From Bosea sp. BIWAKO-01 (lineage in GTDB: Bacteria; Pseudomonadota; Alphaproteobacteria; Rhizobiales; Beijerinckiaceae), in the NCBI RefSeq assembly GCF_001748145.1, contig NZ_BCQA01000001.1, positions 1,476,001 through 1,540,000 of the forward strand: a stretch of 64,000 nt of DNA, in the 5' to 3' direction. The translations under genes were made by a program, and so were the position numbers. Shown here piece by piece: positions 25,922 through 36,052 of this stretch; within the stretch, counting starts at the first letter, position 1; every line of letters starts with the position of its first letter. The notes under the pieces are model-generated. The model was not told where the DNA came from. It saw only the letters and a program-made list of their open reading frames with translations, and did not search any database.

Positions 25922-26392
25922 ATGTCAAAGCCTCTTCCCCTTTCCGCCGTGGACCGGCTGCCCTTCGAGACCACATTGCATGTGCGGGATCATTGCCTGT
26001 GCCTGCATGTGCAGAGGGCGGCGCGGGCTCTGGCGCGACGCTTTGACGAGGCCTTGCGGCCGTTTGACCTGACCAACCAGCAGTTCTCGTTGCTGATGTC
26101 GCTCAATCGTCCGCAGCCACCGGGCCTCGGCCCGGTGGCGAGCCTGCTCGCCATGGACCGCACCACCCTGACCGCGGCGCTGAAGCCGCTGGAACGGCGC
26201 GGTCTCATCTCCGTCGGAACCGATCCGAAGGATCGGCGCAGCCGGCTGCTGGCATTGCTGCCAGCCGGTCACGCCCTCCTCCTTCTCGCCGTCCCGGTTT
26301 GGCAGCGCGTCCACCGCGAGGTCGACGCGCTCTTGCCCGAAACGGATCCTGACCGGTTCCGACAGGACCTCAGGGCACTGTCCCGGCCCTGA
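25922..26392 (+). CDS. MarR family regulator
   Basis: The 156-residue winged-helix regulator has its recognition region at about residues 66-105 (VASLLAMDRTTLTAALKPLERRGLI) and the wing DPKDRRSRLLALLPAG. A conserved-looking DHCLCLHVQRAARA segment with two cysteines lies in the N-terminal helix, so redox sensing is possible but unproven. It begins directly at the predicted transcription start and has no ribosome site. It likely represses itself and the DUF899 gene. Confidence 0.88.
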   Translation: MSKPLPLSAVDRLPFETTLHVRDHCLCLHVQRAARALARRFDEALRPFDLTNQQFSLLMSLNRPQPPGLGPVASLLAMDRTTLTAALKPLERRGLISVGTDPKDRRSRLLALLPAGHALLLLAVPVWQRVHREVDALLPETDPDRFRQDLRALSRP

Positions 26393-26455
26393 CTGCTACC
26401 GCCTATGGCGGCGGCCGTTTCCCAACTCAAACATAGAAACAAGCAAGGAACGACC

Positions 26456-26863
26456 ATGCCCCAGATGATCTTCGTCAACCTGCCCGTAAAGGACCTGCAG
26501 AAGTCCATGGCCTTCTTCAAGGCGCTCGGCTTCAGCTTCAACCCGCAATTCACTGACGACACTGCCGCCTGCATGGTGATCAGCGACACCATCTACGCGA
26601 TGCTGCTGACGCACGAGAAATTCGCAGGCTTTGCACCACAGCCGATTGCCGATGCGACCAAGGTCACCGAGGTCCTGACCTGCCTTTCGCGCGAGAGCCG
26701 CGGTGATGTCGACGCGATGGTGAATGCTGCGGTCGCCGCCGGCGGCAAGACCTACGCGAAGCCGCAGGACCACGGCTTCATGTATGGCCACGGTTTCCAG
26801 GATCTCGACGGCCATGTCTGGGAGCTGATGTGGATGGACCCCGCCGCCGTGCAGCAAGGCTGA
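26456..26863 (+). CDS. VOC (glyoxalase/bleomycin-resistance fold) protein
   Basis: The 135-residue protein has the paired beta-alpha-beta VOC pattern: MIFVNLPVKDLQKSMAFFKALGFSF at the N-terminus and GHGFQDLDGHVWELMWMDP at the C-terminus. Family members range from metal-dependent lyases to resistance proteins, and the substrate here is unknown. AAGGAA precedes ATG 26456. It lies 63 bases after marR on the same strand and ends before a strong terminator. Confidence 0.85.
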   Translation: MPQMIFVNLPVKDLQKSMAFFKALGFSFNPQFTDDTAACMVISDTIYAMLLTHEKFAGFAPQPIADATKVTEVLTCLSRESRGDVDAMVNAAVAAGGKTYAKPQDHGFMYGHGFQDLDGHVWELMWMDPAAVQQG

Positions 26864-26877
26864 GCAGGCCGCCTCAA

Positions 26878-26902
26878 AAAAGGGCAGCGATACTGCCCTT
26901 TT
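26878..26902. terminator. Bidirectional rho-independent terminator after the VOC gene
   Basis: AAAAGGGCAG (26878-26887) pairs perfectly with CTGCCCTTTT (26893-26902) over the loop CGATA, giving a 10-base stem with A and T tracts on its flanks. It is the best intrinsic terminator in the window and lies 15 bases after the VOC stop. Confidence 0.85.
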
Positions 26903-27465
26903 CCTCTTGCGGTCGCGAGAGTGGCGCCCTATCTCCTGTGCACCGCAGCAGAGATGCTGTGGCGCCCTCCTTGGGCGTTTCCTCCCTAGACTTCGGGCTG
27001 CGCTTCTGGCGTGGCCCTTTTTTCTTGGGCGATGGCGGCCCGGCGCTCCGCCAGCCGAAGGATTTGGCTTTGGCGGATTTATGCACGGATGCATGTGAGG
27101 CGGGACAGCGCTGGGTCCAGCGCGACACATGCAATGCCGCCAAGCTCGCAGACCCTGCGATGCGCAACACTTCATGCGCGATCGAAGAGGAGGCGCCGCT
27201 ATCTCCCCATCACGGCGCCTCCTCCCGCGGGCCGAAGCCTCGCCCGGGTATTCCCGGTACGAGTAACGACGCGCGCAGGGAGCATTCACTGCTTCGACCT
27301 GCACTCGACGCCAAGCCATCGGTATCGCGTCAAATCACTCACGCGACGCGTCCTGAAAGCGAAACACCGAGCACCCTCCGCATAGGGAAGCCGGCCGAAC
27401 TGTTCGATGACGCAGGCATTAATGCTTCGTCATACCGGATCGAACCGGATCGGCGCCGAGGCCAC
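26903..27465. other. Gene-free stretch with a strong hairpin at 27187-27224
   Basis: No reading frame here has recognisable protein features. The main structure is a 12-base perfect stem, GAGGAGGCGCCG (27187-27198) with CGGCGCCTCCTC (27213-27224), over a 14-base loop. A smaller hairpin, CGCCC/GGGCG, lies near 26964-26978. No tRNA or known riboswitch was recognised. A small RNA or the terminator of a lost gene is possible. Confidence 0.35.
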
Positions 27466-27939
27466 CTACCCAGCCAGGAGCTCATCAGGGTTCAGGATCA
27501 CCGCACCGAAATGGTGGCGCCAAAGCCGGACACCCAGTTCGCCGGAACGATCCAGAGAGGAGCCGACGGTCAACCACCTCAGGAGCGCCGGACTGAGGCC
27601 CGCATCAAAGAGGGCAAAGCCGGCGGCCAGCACGCACGTATCGGCCTGCAGGCCGCAGACCAGCACACGCTGCACCTGCATGCCTCGGAGATGGTCGATC
27701 ATCGCGGCCGGCGGCAGATAGCCGTGCTTGATGAAGACGCGATCGGCAGGGACCAGGCTCTCGTCCGACAGACCGGGTTTCCAGCCCAGCTGACGCTCGA
27801 AAGGCGTCACTGCCTCGTCATGCCTCTCGACCGTCGCCACTGAGGGCATACCGGCAGCAACAGCCGCAATACCCTGGATCAGCCATTCCGGCGGCGAGAA
27901 GCTGGCTTGCACGTCCACGATCAGCAGGGCTTGGCGCAT
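27466..27939 (-). CDS. Isochorismatase-like cysteine hydrolase
   Basis: The 157-residue protein has the family triad D9 (LIVDVQ), K71 (FIKHGY) and C102 (LQADTCVLAAG), so it is probably an active amidase or ester hydrolase of unknown substrate, resembling nicotinamidase relatives. It is somewhat short for the family (usually 170-200). It stands alone, downstream of the autotransporter gene on the same strand with 86 bases between stop and start regions. Confidence 0.8.
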   Translation of the reverse strand: MRQALLIVDVQASFSPPEWLIQGIAAVAAGMPSVATVERHDEAVTPFERQLGWKPGLSDESLVPADRVFIKHGYLPPAAMIDHLRGMQVQRVLVCGLQADTCVLAAGFALFDAGLSPALLRWLTVGSSLDRSGELGVRLWRHHFGAVILNPDELLAG

Positions 27940-28025
27940 GCTGCGTTTAAGCGCGGACAGACTTTGGCTGCAACTCCGAGGCTTGTCATGAGACCGAGAT
28001 CATGCACGCGGCCGGAATGCCCGCG

Positions 28026-30975
28026 CTAGAAGCTAACCCTGACCTGGGCCTGGCCGCCGAGGCGGTTCGTGGTGCCGGAGAGTTCGCCGTCAAGGCGGGC
28101 GCCGAGCGTGACGGAGGGGCTGAGCTTGAGGTCGAGCCCGGCGGCGAGCAGCGCGCTGTTGCGGGCGGGCCTTGCGCCTTCGACCGCAAAGCCTGCGCCG
28201 GTCAGGCCGGCAATCGAGGCGGAGAGGCCGGCATCGCGCTGGTAGTAATGCGCCCAGCTCGCCCGGAGATAGCCCGCGACCGGCAGCCCGTTGAGGCCGC
28301 TGGCATAGTCGAGCTGCAGGCCGAGCTCGCTGCGCGAGGTCATGTCGTTGCGCCGGGCGAGAGCCAGCGCGCCAGCATTGGCCCCGGCCCAGTTCGCCTC
28401 GGTCAGGGCCGGGCTGCGCGCCTGGATCGCCTGCAGCGCCGCCAGCGGCGAGAAGGTCAGGCCGTTCCAGGACAGCACCGCGGCGCTCGCCTGCAGCCGG
28501 CCGCTCCAGGCGGTGGTGGCATAGGACGAGGACAATGCGCTGCCGAGCACCGGGATGCTGCGCTTGATCTCGTTCTCGAGCCGGCCATAGCCGAAGGCGG
28601 CGGCAAGATTGACCGGCCCGAGCCGGGTCGTGCCGTAGAGGCCGGCCTGGAAGACATCGGCCTCGGCCTTGCCGAGACCGCCGGACAGCGAGGAGCGGGC
28701 GCTACCGCCGGAGACCGCAAAACCCGCGACCGTGCCGGGCATGATCCTGACATCGGCGCCGACGGCGAGATGGGCATCGTCGAGATCGCGCTTGGCCGAG
28801 CCGATGCGCGCGCTGCCGTCGGTGCGGCCGACCGAGCCGAAGGCCGCGCCCCAGACGGTGTAGGGCGGTGGATCGAGGAAAGCCGGCGTGGTCGGTACGT
28901 CGGCTCCCTTGCGGACGAGGCCGGAGAAGGAGGCTTCGCCGGGCGCCGACCCGGTCGCGCCGCGGCCCGCCGCGAAGGGATCGAGCATGACGCGCAGGAA
29001 CTGGTCGGCGGCCGAGACCGCCATCGCCGGGGCCGCCGTATGCGCCTCGCCCGAAAGCTGGTTCACCGCCCCGGGGATCGCCGCCGCCGGCAGGTTGTAG
29101 ATGCCAAACAGCGTCGACGGATCGGCCCCGCCCGCCACCGCCCGATCGAGCCCGGCGGCGACCGAAAAGGCGTTCAAGGGCGATGCGACGAAGCCGGCCA
29201 GCGGCTTTGGCGATAGCGTCAGCATCACGTCGTTTGAGGTATAGGCCAGGTTGGTGGCGATGCCGGCCCCGAAGGCGCTGCCCGAATCGAGCGTACCGAA
29301 ACCCGTCCCACCGAGCCCGCCCTGCGCCGAGAGCAGTGTATAGGACGTCGTGAAGGAAGAGGGCCCGCCCAGCCAGGCCAGCCTGAGCGTGCCTGCGAGG
29401 TTGGCCTTCCCCGTGACATTGACCCGGTCTGCGACCGCGCCCTGGATTTCGGCCTCATAGACCGAGCCCGCGCCCATGGTCAGATTGCCGTTCACCGTCA
29501 GCGTTCCCGGCGAGTTGCCGGGCGCCAGCGTGCCGTTCACCGTGGTCGACGGCAATTGCCCGGACCCGCCGAGCCGTGCGCCCGCCGCGACGGTCAGTCC
29601 AGACGATGCCGCCATCGATCCGTTCACGATCAGCGAACCACCGTTCACCGTCGTCGTCCCCCGGAAGGTGTTCATTCCGGTCAGGATCGTCGTCCCGCTT
29701 TCGTGCAGGATCGCTCCATTGCCGGTCAACGTCGCGCCAACCACATAGTTTGTATCGGTATGATTGAACACGAGCCGCGCGGAGCCACGTCCGAAGCGGA
29801 TTTCCGCCACATCGATGAAGCCGGGCGCGCGGGCGACTGCTCCTGCTGCCGCGCCGACGTTCACGGTGCCCGTCGAGCCGGCGCTGTTGGCGATGACAAG
29901 CATGCCGCGGCCGTCGTCGATGCGCACCCTGCCGCCACTGTCGATCGTTGTTTCAGCGACGCCGAGATTGCCGACCATCAGGTATCTGGAGCCGAGCCAC
30001 TGGGAATTCGTACCCGTCACCCGCAGATCGCCGCGCGAACCTGTTTGCCAGGCGAGGATGCCCTCGTTCGTCTGGACAACAGCGCCGTTCGAGACAAGAC
30101 CACTGCCCTGGCCGCTCATTCCAAAGACCGAATAGCCTCCGACCTTCAGCTTTGAGCCGGCGCCATCGATGGTGAGCGCCCCCCGGGCGGACGCGAACTC
30201 GCCGACATTCGTGTTGACCGCAACCGCAGCCGAGCTGCCATTGGAGATGACCACATCGCCGCGCCCCGCGTAGCCAGTCATCAACGTGCCGCGGATATTC
30301 CAGGTGGCTCCACTGACGGTGACCGCCCCCACCCCCGTCGCGTTGTAGCCGGCAGTGACGGCGCGGTCATCGGCCCTCGCGCCGGCGAGAATCTGATAGG
30401 TGCCTTGCCCGGATTCTCCGACGATATGGCCGTTGCCATTAAACCAGGTGGTCCCCGCTCCCGAGAGCGTGATCGTTCCGGCAGATCCGGCGAAGGAGCC
30501 GGTCGTCACGAAAGCCGCAAAATTTGCCGCCGCACCGCCCGAAGCGGTGAAGCTGCCCTGGCCCCTGTAGCCGACATAGAGATAGTTGCCGGACCAGGCC
30601 CCGCCGATCAGGTTGGTTGGCCGATCCCGCCTCTCCGGCAAGGTTTGCGACGGTCGTCGCGGCCGCGGTGAGCGAGCCGCCGGTCGACACGATCAGCGAT
30701 GATGTCATGCCGATCGCGCCAATATGCAGCAGGTTCGCGGACGCGCCGGCGGCAGTAATGGACGGCGCAATCAGCGAGCCAGCGCCGATGGTAACTGTCG
30801 TGGCGCCAGTCGGAACGGCCCCCAGCGACCAGTTCGACGCCGTATGCCAATTGGGAGAAACGCCTTGCCATGCTGTCTGGGCAAGTGACGGCGTCACGCC
30901 AAGCGCGAACCAACTCACCGACGACAAGGCCGCCAGCCCCGTGATGGCACGAGGATAACTCCGTAGCGGCCGCAT
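28026..30975 (-). pseudogene. Type V autotransporter, frameshifted at a 4-base tandem repeat
   Basis: The frame from ATG 30975 (AGGGGGG just upstream) encodes a signal peptide (to SLAQ) and a passenger start with WHTASNWSLGAVP. A second frame from about 30610 to 28026 carries passenger repeats (GSGQL..GTLAPGNSPG, NGNLTMGAGSVYEAEI) and a C-terminal outer-membrane beta-barrel of about 280 residues ending in phenylalanine. The frames meet at GGTTGGTTGG (30611-30620, plus strand); removing one 4-base unit joins them into about 981 residues. It could be a decayed gene, a slippage-switched gene, or a sequencing error. Passenger function is unknown. Confidence 0.8.
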
Positions 30976-31805
30976 GCGCCCCCCTGGGTCTTCAACGCCC
31001 AATAGCAAACGCATACCGCAAGGGAATTCATAAAACTGTCAAGAAATTAGTAACTTATTTCATTAGAAAATTTGAACAACCATTCACACCACATGGCCGC
31101 ATCGAGTCAAAGATCGTCCCCTGCCCGGAATATTCCGGATCCTGATAAATAATCGACGCGCCCAATTACGGCACGTTCTCCGACTAAAATATATCAATCG
31201 TATATTGTGACCTTATTTCACGCCATCGACGATCTTATAGCGTAAATAACCTGCATTCGTCGCATAAACTTACCACTGAAGCGTCGCCACGGTCGCCATG
31301 CTCACCAGTGGCGGGGTCTACCCAAATTCCTGGAAAGCGCTCAGCGGCGGCAGCTTTACTGACCAGCCCACCCTGAGCAGATCTTCGAGAACCTCTCCGA
31401 AAGCGCAGCACGCCGTTTCCGACTGGTTGGCCCGCCGTCAAGACCGCAGAGAGTTTTCCAGCGAGCGCTTCACTGCCCGGCTCCTTGGGGACGCGCGTCG
31501 ATTGCGCGTCATCTCAGGATCCCTAGTGCCTGGCCTCAACGGGGGGAGCGGAATGCGCCCTTCAATGTCGTGCAGAGACGAGAAAGGGCGTGCGCAGTGA
31601 TGCACGCGCCCCTTTGCGCGAACAGTGCCTCGCCACGGCAGGCACTCACACAGGCTTGGACGCCGCAGCCGCCCCTGTACGATCAGACGCAAGCCGAGGC
31701 CCACACCGTCCGACTGCCGGGATCGAGACCCGATCTCGATCCGCGTCCACCGTCCCGGCTTCACCGCATCCCCTCAACCAGAAGGGATGCGGCAAGCCGC
31801 CCGGA
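30976..31805. other. Gene-free region, AT-rich near the autotransporter
   Basis: Bases 31021-31080 are about 25 percent GC by count, far below the surroundings, and 31141-31260 is also AT-rich. On the minus strand a consensus -35 TTGACA (31042-31037) lies about 65 bases upstream of the autotransporter ATG, with only a weak -10 after it. The rest, 31261-31805, has short frames without recognisable protein features. Confidence 0.4.
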
Positions 31806-33236
31806 TCAGGCCGCCGCGTAGCCGACCGTGCCCTTGATCTCGAGGAATTCCTCGAGGCCGAAATCGGCATATTCGCGGCCATTGCCCGACTGCTTGTAGC
31901 CACCGAAGGGGGCGCCAGCATCCCAGGCCGGGTAGTTGATGTAGACATTGCCGCTGCGCATCTGCGCCGCGACCTTGCGGGCGCGCTCCAGCGAACCGGA
32001 CTGGACATAGGACGCAAGCCCGTAAGGCGTATCGTTGGCGCGGGTAACGACTTCCTCTTCCGTCTGATAGGGCAGGATCGAGAGCACCGGACCAAAGATC
32101 TCCTCGCGCGCGATCGTCATGTCGTCCGTGACATTGGCGAACACCGTCGGGCGGACGAAGTAGCCGCGATTGAGGCCCTCGGGGCGGCCCGGACCGCCAG
32201 TGACGAGATCGGCGCCATCCTTGATGCCGGCCTCGATCAGTGCCTGGATCTTGTTGTACTGCGTCTCGCTGACGACCGGGCCGAGCCAGGTGCCTTCAGC
32301 CGAAGCAGCACCGACCTTGAGCGGCTCCGCCGTTGCCTTGGCGATCGCGACCGCCTTGTCATGCAGCTCGGCCGGCACGAACATCCGGGTGGGTGCATTG
32401 CAGGACTGGCCACTGTTGCGCATCACGCTCTCGACACCGAGCTTCACCGCCTGGCTCAGGTCGGCGTCGTCGAGGATGATGTTCGCCGACTTGCCGCCGA
32501 GTTCCTGATGCACGCGCTTGACGGTGTCGGCCGCCGCCTTGGCGACGAGAATGCCGGCGCGGGTCGAGCCGGTGAACGAGACCATGTCGACCTGCGGATG
32601 GCGCGAAATCGCCTCGCCGACCGTCGGGCCATCGCCATTGACGAGGTTGAACACGCCCTTCGGCACACCGGCCGCGTGCATGACCTCCGCGAAGATGATC
32701 GCGTTGATCGGGGCGATCTCGCTCGGCTTCAGCACCATGGTGCAGCCGGCGGCGAGCGCCGGCGCGACCTTGCACATGATCTGGTTCAGCGGCCAGTTCC
32801 AGGGGGTGATCATGCCGACGACGCCGATTGGTTCCTTGGCGATCAGCGTCGTGCCGCGCAGCTCCTCGAACTCGAAGTTTTCGAGCGTCTCGATCATCTT
32901 GGCGAGGTGGGCGGTGCCCATTCCGGCCTGCGCACGATGCGCCAGATCCTTCGGCGCACCCATCTCTTGCGACAGCGCATCGGCGATATCGGCATAGCGC
33001 GCCTTGTAGGCCTCGAGCAGGCAGCGCATCAGGGCAAGGCGTTCCGCCTTCGACGTCGCGGCGAAGGCGGGGAAGGCGGCGCGTGCGGCGGCGACCGCCT
33101 TGTCGACATCGGCCTCGGTGCCAAGCGCGATGGTGGCAAATGCCTCCTCGGTCGAAGGGTCGATGACCTCCAGGGTCTTGTTGCCCATCGGCTGGACCCA
33201 TTGGCCATCGATGTAGAATTGCAGGGCATGCGACAT
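31806..33236 (-). CDS. NAD(P)-dependent aldehyde dehydrogenase family protein
   Basis: The 476-residue soluble enzyme oxidises an aldehyde to the acid. Catalytic residues are C279 (NSGQSCNAP) and E245 (HQELGGKSAN); the cofactor site includes TPWNWPLNQI and FTGSTRAG. ATG 33236 (MSHALQFYIDG) is the family-like start. Length and motifs are complete. It is a general ALDH-superfamily member, and the substrate cannot be assigned. It has no operon partner; both sides are non-coding. Confidence 0.93.
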   Translation of the reverse strand: MSHALQFYIDGQWVQPMGNKTLEVIDPSTEEAFATIALGTEADVDKAVAAARAAFPAFAATSKAERLALMRCLLEAYKARYADIADALSQEMGAPKDLAHRAQAGMGTAHLAKMIETLENFEFEELRGTTLIAKEPIGVVGMITPWNWPLNQIMCKVAPALAAGCTMVLKPSEIAPINAIIFAEVMHAAGVPKGVFNLVNGDGPTVGEAISRHPQVDMVSFTGSTRAGILVAKAAADTVKRVHQELGGKSANIILDDADLSQAVKLGVESVMRNSGQSCNAPTRMFVPAELHDKAVAIAKATAEPLKVGAASAEGTWLGPVVSETQYNKIQALIEAGIKDGADLVTGGPGRPEGLNRGYFVRPTVFANVTDDMTIAREEIFGPVLSILPYQTEEEVVTRANDTPYGLASYVQSGSLERARKVAAQMRSGNVYINYPAWDAGAPFGGYKQSGNGREYADFGLEEFLEIKGTVGYAAA

Positions 33237-33831
33237 GGTGAGGTCTCCGTCGGCTGGTCGTTGGGGGGAGTAATGCTCGTCCCTGAACAGGCCATGCCCG
33301 GGGAACGGCAGCGAGGCGGCCGCAGCCCCTGAAGCTGGCGACCGGGATTGACGGCGGATCCGGCCAGCGCGCATCGCCCTCGCGAGCGGCTCGTCCAGCT
33401 CCACCTGACGGAATGTTTGGCGCTATGGCAGCATGGATACGACGATAGGCGGGCGTCCCGCGCTTGTCACGGTCACCAGGCGGGCCTGGCTGGAATGACC
33501 GTCATGCATGCCAGGCGGTCGGAGCATGGAGCCGATCGGCAGAGACAATCCGGTTCAGTTGCGCCACGGCTTAGCGCCGCTTGCCGGGCTTGATCATCGT
33601 CACCTTGTGAACAGCGCCGTTGCAGTCATACGCCCCCCCGCTGCGGTCCACGCCCGGGCCGGCCGCAGTTCAGGTCCACTCCATTGGTCCGCCTGTATCT
33701 GGAATCGGCACGACACGAATCCGTGACCGCCCTGGTTCACAGCCCTGCCTTGCGCGCGCGCCGCTGGCGCATGGACCAATGGAATCCTACAGTCCGCCAT
33801 TCCCCAAACACAGGGCAGGCGTTGCAGTTCG
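33237..33831. other. Gene-free region with a possible gene remnant
   Basis: No intact gene is recognised. On the minus strand, bases about 33655 to 33585 read GGAYDCNGAVHKVTM and end IKPGKRR before a stop; this looks like the C-terminus of a small secreted protein. It has an in-frame stop upstream (about 33673) and no start, so it is probably a relic or chance. No clear promoter or terminator was found. Confidence 0.25.
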
Positions 33832-35322
33832 ATGGACAAGCGTGTCGAGACCGATGAGCACAAACCGGCTCTGTCGGAGGCGGATATCCGCTCCATCATC
33901 ATCGGCATCATGCTCGCCATGTTCCTGGCCGCGCTGGACCAGACCATCGTCGCCACCGCCATGCCGACGATCGGACGCGAGCTCGGCGACGTCACGCATC
34001 TGCCCTGGGTCGTGACCTCCTATCTGCTGGCTTCGACCGCCGTGACGCCACTCTATGGCAAGGTCGCCGACATCCATGGACGGCGGATCACGCTGCTCGC
34101 CGGCATCGTGATCTTCATCGTCGGCTCGGTTGCCTGCGCACTGGCATCGTCACTCTGGCTGCTGGTGGTGGCGCGCTTCGTCCAGGGGCTCGGTGGCGGC
34201 GGGCTGATCTCGATGGCGCAGACCATCATCGGCGACATGGTGCCGCCGAAGGAGCGCGGAAAATACCAAGTCTATATCGCCAGTGTCTTCTTCTCCTCCT
34301 CGCTGCTCGGACCGGTGCTCGGCGGGGTGATCTCCGAGGCGCTGCATTGGTCGGTGATCTTCTGGATCAACCTGCCGCTTGGGCTCTTCGCCTACCTGAT
34401 GACCGACAAGGCGCTGAAGCGGCTCCCGCGCCATGAGCGGCCGCACAAACTCGATTTCCTCGGCGCCGGGCTGATGACGAGCGCGACGGTGACGCTGCTG
34501 CTCGCGCTCTCCTGGGGTGGCGTGCATTACCCATGGGCCTCGACCCAGATCCTCGGGCTGATCGGCCTGTCGGCGCTGCTCTGGATCGCGTTCGCCATTC
34601 GCCTCAAGACCGCCGAGGAGCCGCTGATCCCACTCGCGATCCTGGCTAATCCGGTGGTGCGCATGGGCACGATCGCCGCCGGCTTCGGCATGGGCACCTT
34701 CATCGGGCTCACCATCTATCTGCCGCTCTATTTCGAGACGGTCGCCGGCCTTTCGGCCGCCAATTCCGGCATGGGATTGATCCCGCTGACCTGCGGCACA
34801 GTCATCGGCGCGACCGCATCGGGGCGGGCGATGACCCTCCTCAAGCACTACAAGCGCGTGCCGATGGCCGGGCTCTGCATCGCCCTGATCGGGACCGCAT
34901 TGCTGATCGCCTTCGCCGGTCGGATGTCGCTCATCCCCTTCGGCATCGTGCTGGCCGTGATCAGCCTCGGCTTCGGCACCTTGCTGCCGGTCGCCACCGT
35001 CTCGATCCAGAATGCCGTCCAGCCGCACCAGCTCGGCACCACGACGGCGACGGCGAACTTCTTTCGCCAGATCGGCGGGGCGCTGATCGTCGCCGTATTC
35101 GGGGCGATCGTGCTCGGCGGGATCGGCGCCGGCTCGGGCGTTACGGCCGAGACCCTGCGGGCCGGAACGGCGGACCGCGCCACCATGATCATGCTGTTCC
35201 AATATGTCTTCGCGGCGACCTTCGCCGGCTTTGCTCTGGCCCTGTTCTTCCTGGTCAGGATGCAGGAAATGCCGCTGCGCGGCCGCGCCATCGAGGCGGC
35301 GAAGGAAATCGCGGGCGAATAG
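33832..35322 (+). CDS. DHA2-type MFS multidrug efflux transporter
   Basis: The 496-residue inner-membrane protein has about 14 hydrophobic segments, as in the EmrB/QacA family. LDQTIVATAMPTIGRELGD in the first helix, WVVTSYLLASTAVTPLYGKVADIHGRR (motif A region) and GLGGGGLISMAQTIIGD (motif C region) are typical. It is a proton-driven exporter; the substrate is unknown. No membrane-fusion partner or regulator is adjacent. Confidence 0.9.
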   Translation: MDKRVETDEHKPALSEADIRSIIIGIMLAMFLAALDQTIVATAMPTIGRELGDVTHLPWVVTSYLLASTAVTPLYGKVADIHGRRITLLAGIVIFIVGSVACALASSLWLLVVARFVQGLGGGGLISMAQTIIGDMVPPKERGKYQVYIASVFFSSSLLGPVLGGVISEALHWSVIFWINLPLGLFAYLMTDKALKRLPRHERPHKLDFLGAGLMTSATVTLLLALSWGGVHYPWASTQILGLIGLSALLWIAFAIRLKTAEEPLIPLAILANPVVRMGTIAAGFGMGTFIGLTIYLPLYFETVAGLSAANSGMGLIPLTCGTVIGATASGRAMTLLKHYKRVPMAGLCIALIGTALLIAFAGRMSLIPFGIVLAVISLGFGTLLPVATVSIQNAVQPHQLGTTTATANFFRQIGGALIVAVFGAIVLGGIGAGSGVTAETLRAGTADRATMIMLFQYVFAATFAGFALALFFLVRMQEMPLRGRAIEAAKEIAGE

Positions 35323-35466
35323 GGCGGGACAAGCATCCTCGCCCGCGTTTGACGAGCATCAAACCGGCGGGGTTGCCGGCAGGCTAGAGCGGAGCGCAAT
35401 CTCGCGCTGCCGCAACTCTGTCACAGCTGCGCGGCAGGTTGAGTTTGCCCGCCAAAGGAGAGTCCC

Positions 35467-36030
35467 ATGTCCGATCTCGTCGTCATCGTATACCCGACCG
35501 AGGCCAAGGCCGAGGAGATGCGCCAGAAAGTCATCTCCCTGCAGAAGGAATACCTCATCGAGATCGGCGACGCGGCGATCGCGGTCATGCATGAGGGCGG
35601 CAAGATCAAGCTGAACCAGCTCATGAACACCACCGCGCTCGGGGCGGTCTCAGGCAGCTTCTGGGGCCTGCTGATCGGCGCGATATTCCTGATGCCCGTG
35701 TTCGGCGCTGCGATCGGCGCTGCGTCCGGCGCACTCGGTGGTGCGTTGACCGATTACGGCGTCAATGACGGCTTCATGAAGGAACTCTCGACCAGCCTGC
35801 AGCCCGGCAACGCCGCGCTCTTCCTGCTGATCCGCAAGATGACCGGTGACAAGGTGCTCGAAGCGATCAAGGGCACGGGTGGCGTGGTGCTGAAGACATC
35901 GCTCGACCACACTCGCGAGCAAGCCCTGCGCGACGCAATCTCGGCCTCGCCCGGGGCCGTCGAACATCCTTCGACGCCCGGCGCGACAGCAACGCCGACG
36001 GCCGGCGAAGCGCCCTCGCCCGTGGGCTGA
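35467..36030 (+). CDS. DUF1269 membrane-associated protein
   Basis: The 187-residue protein begins MSDLVVIVYPTEAKAEE, has a central glycine-rich hydrophobic stretch (about residues 57-97, GAVSGSFWGLLIGAIFLMPVFG) and a C-terminal low-complexity proline/alanine tail. This is the DUF1269 pattern, which is often stress-associated but has no known biochemical role. AAAGGAGAG gives a strong ribosome site before ATG 35467. It appears to be a single-gene unit ended by hairpins at 36053-36138. Confidence 0.8.
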   Translation: MSDLVVIVYPTEAKAEEMRQKVISLQKEYLIEIGDAAIAVMHEGGKIKLNQLMNTTALGAVSGSFWGLLIGAIFLMPVFGAAIGAASGALGGALTDYGVNDGFMKELSTSLQPGNAALFLLIRKMTGDKVLEAIKGTGGVVLKTSLDHTREQALRDAISASPGAVEHPSTPGATATPTAGEAPSPVG

Positions 36031-36052
36031 AACACACCATCAGGACGGTGTC

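Noticed and set aside
26903..27465. tRNA or structured RNA gene in the gap
   Set aside because: The hairpins do not form a cloverleaf or a known riboswitch fold, and no CCA end or anticodon arm was recognised.
28002..29216. Plus-strand 404-residue open frame opposite the autotransporter barrel
   Set aside because: The minus-strand frame has the barrel with terminal phenylalanine; the plus strand is only its complement.
31235..31764. Short minus- and plus-strand frames of 68-108 residues
   Set aside because: They overlap one another on both strands, lack ribosome sites and have no protein-like features.
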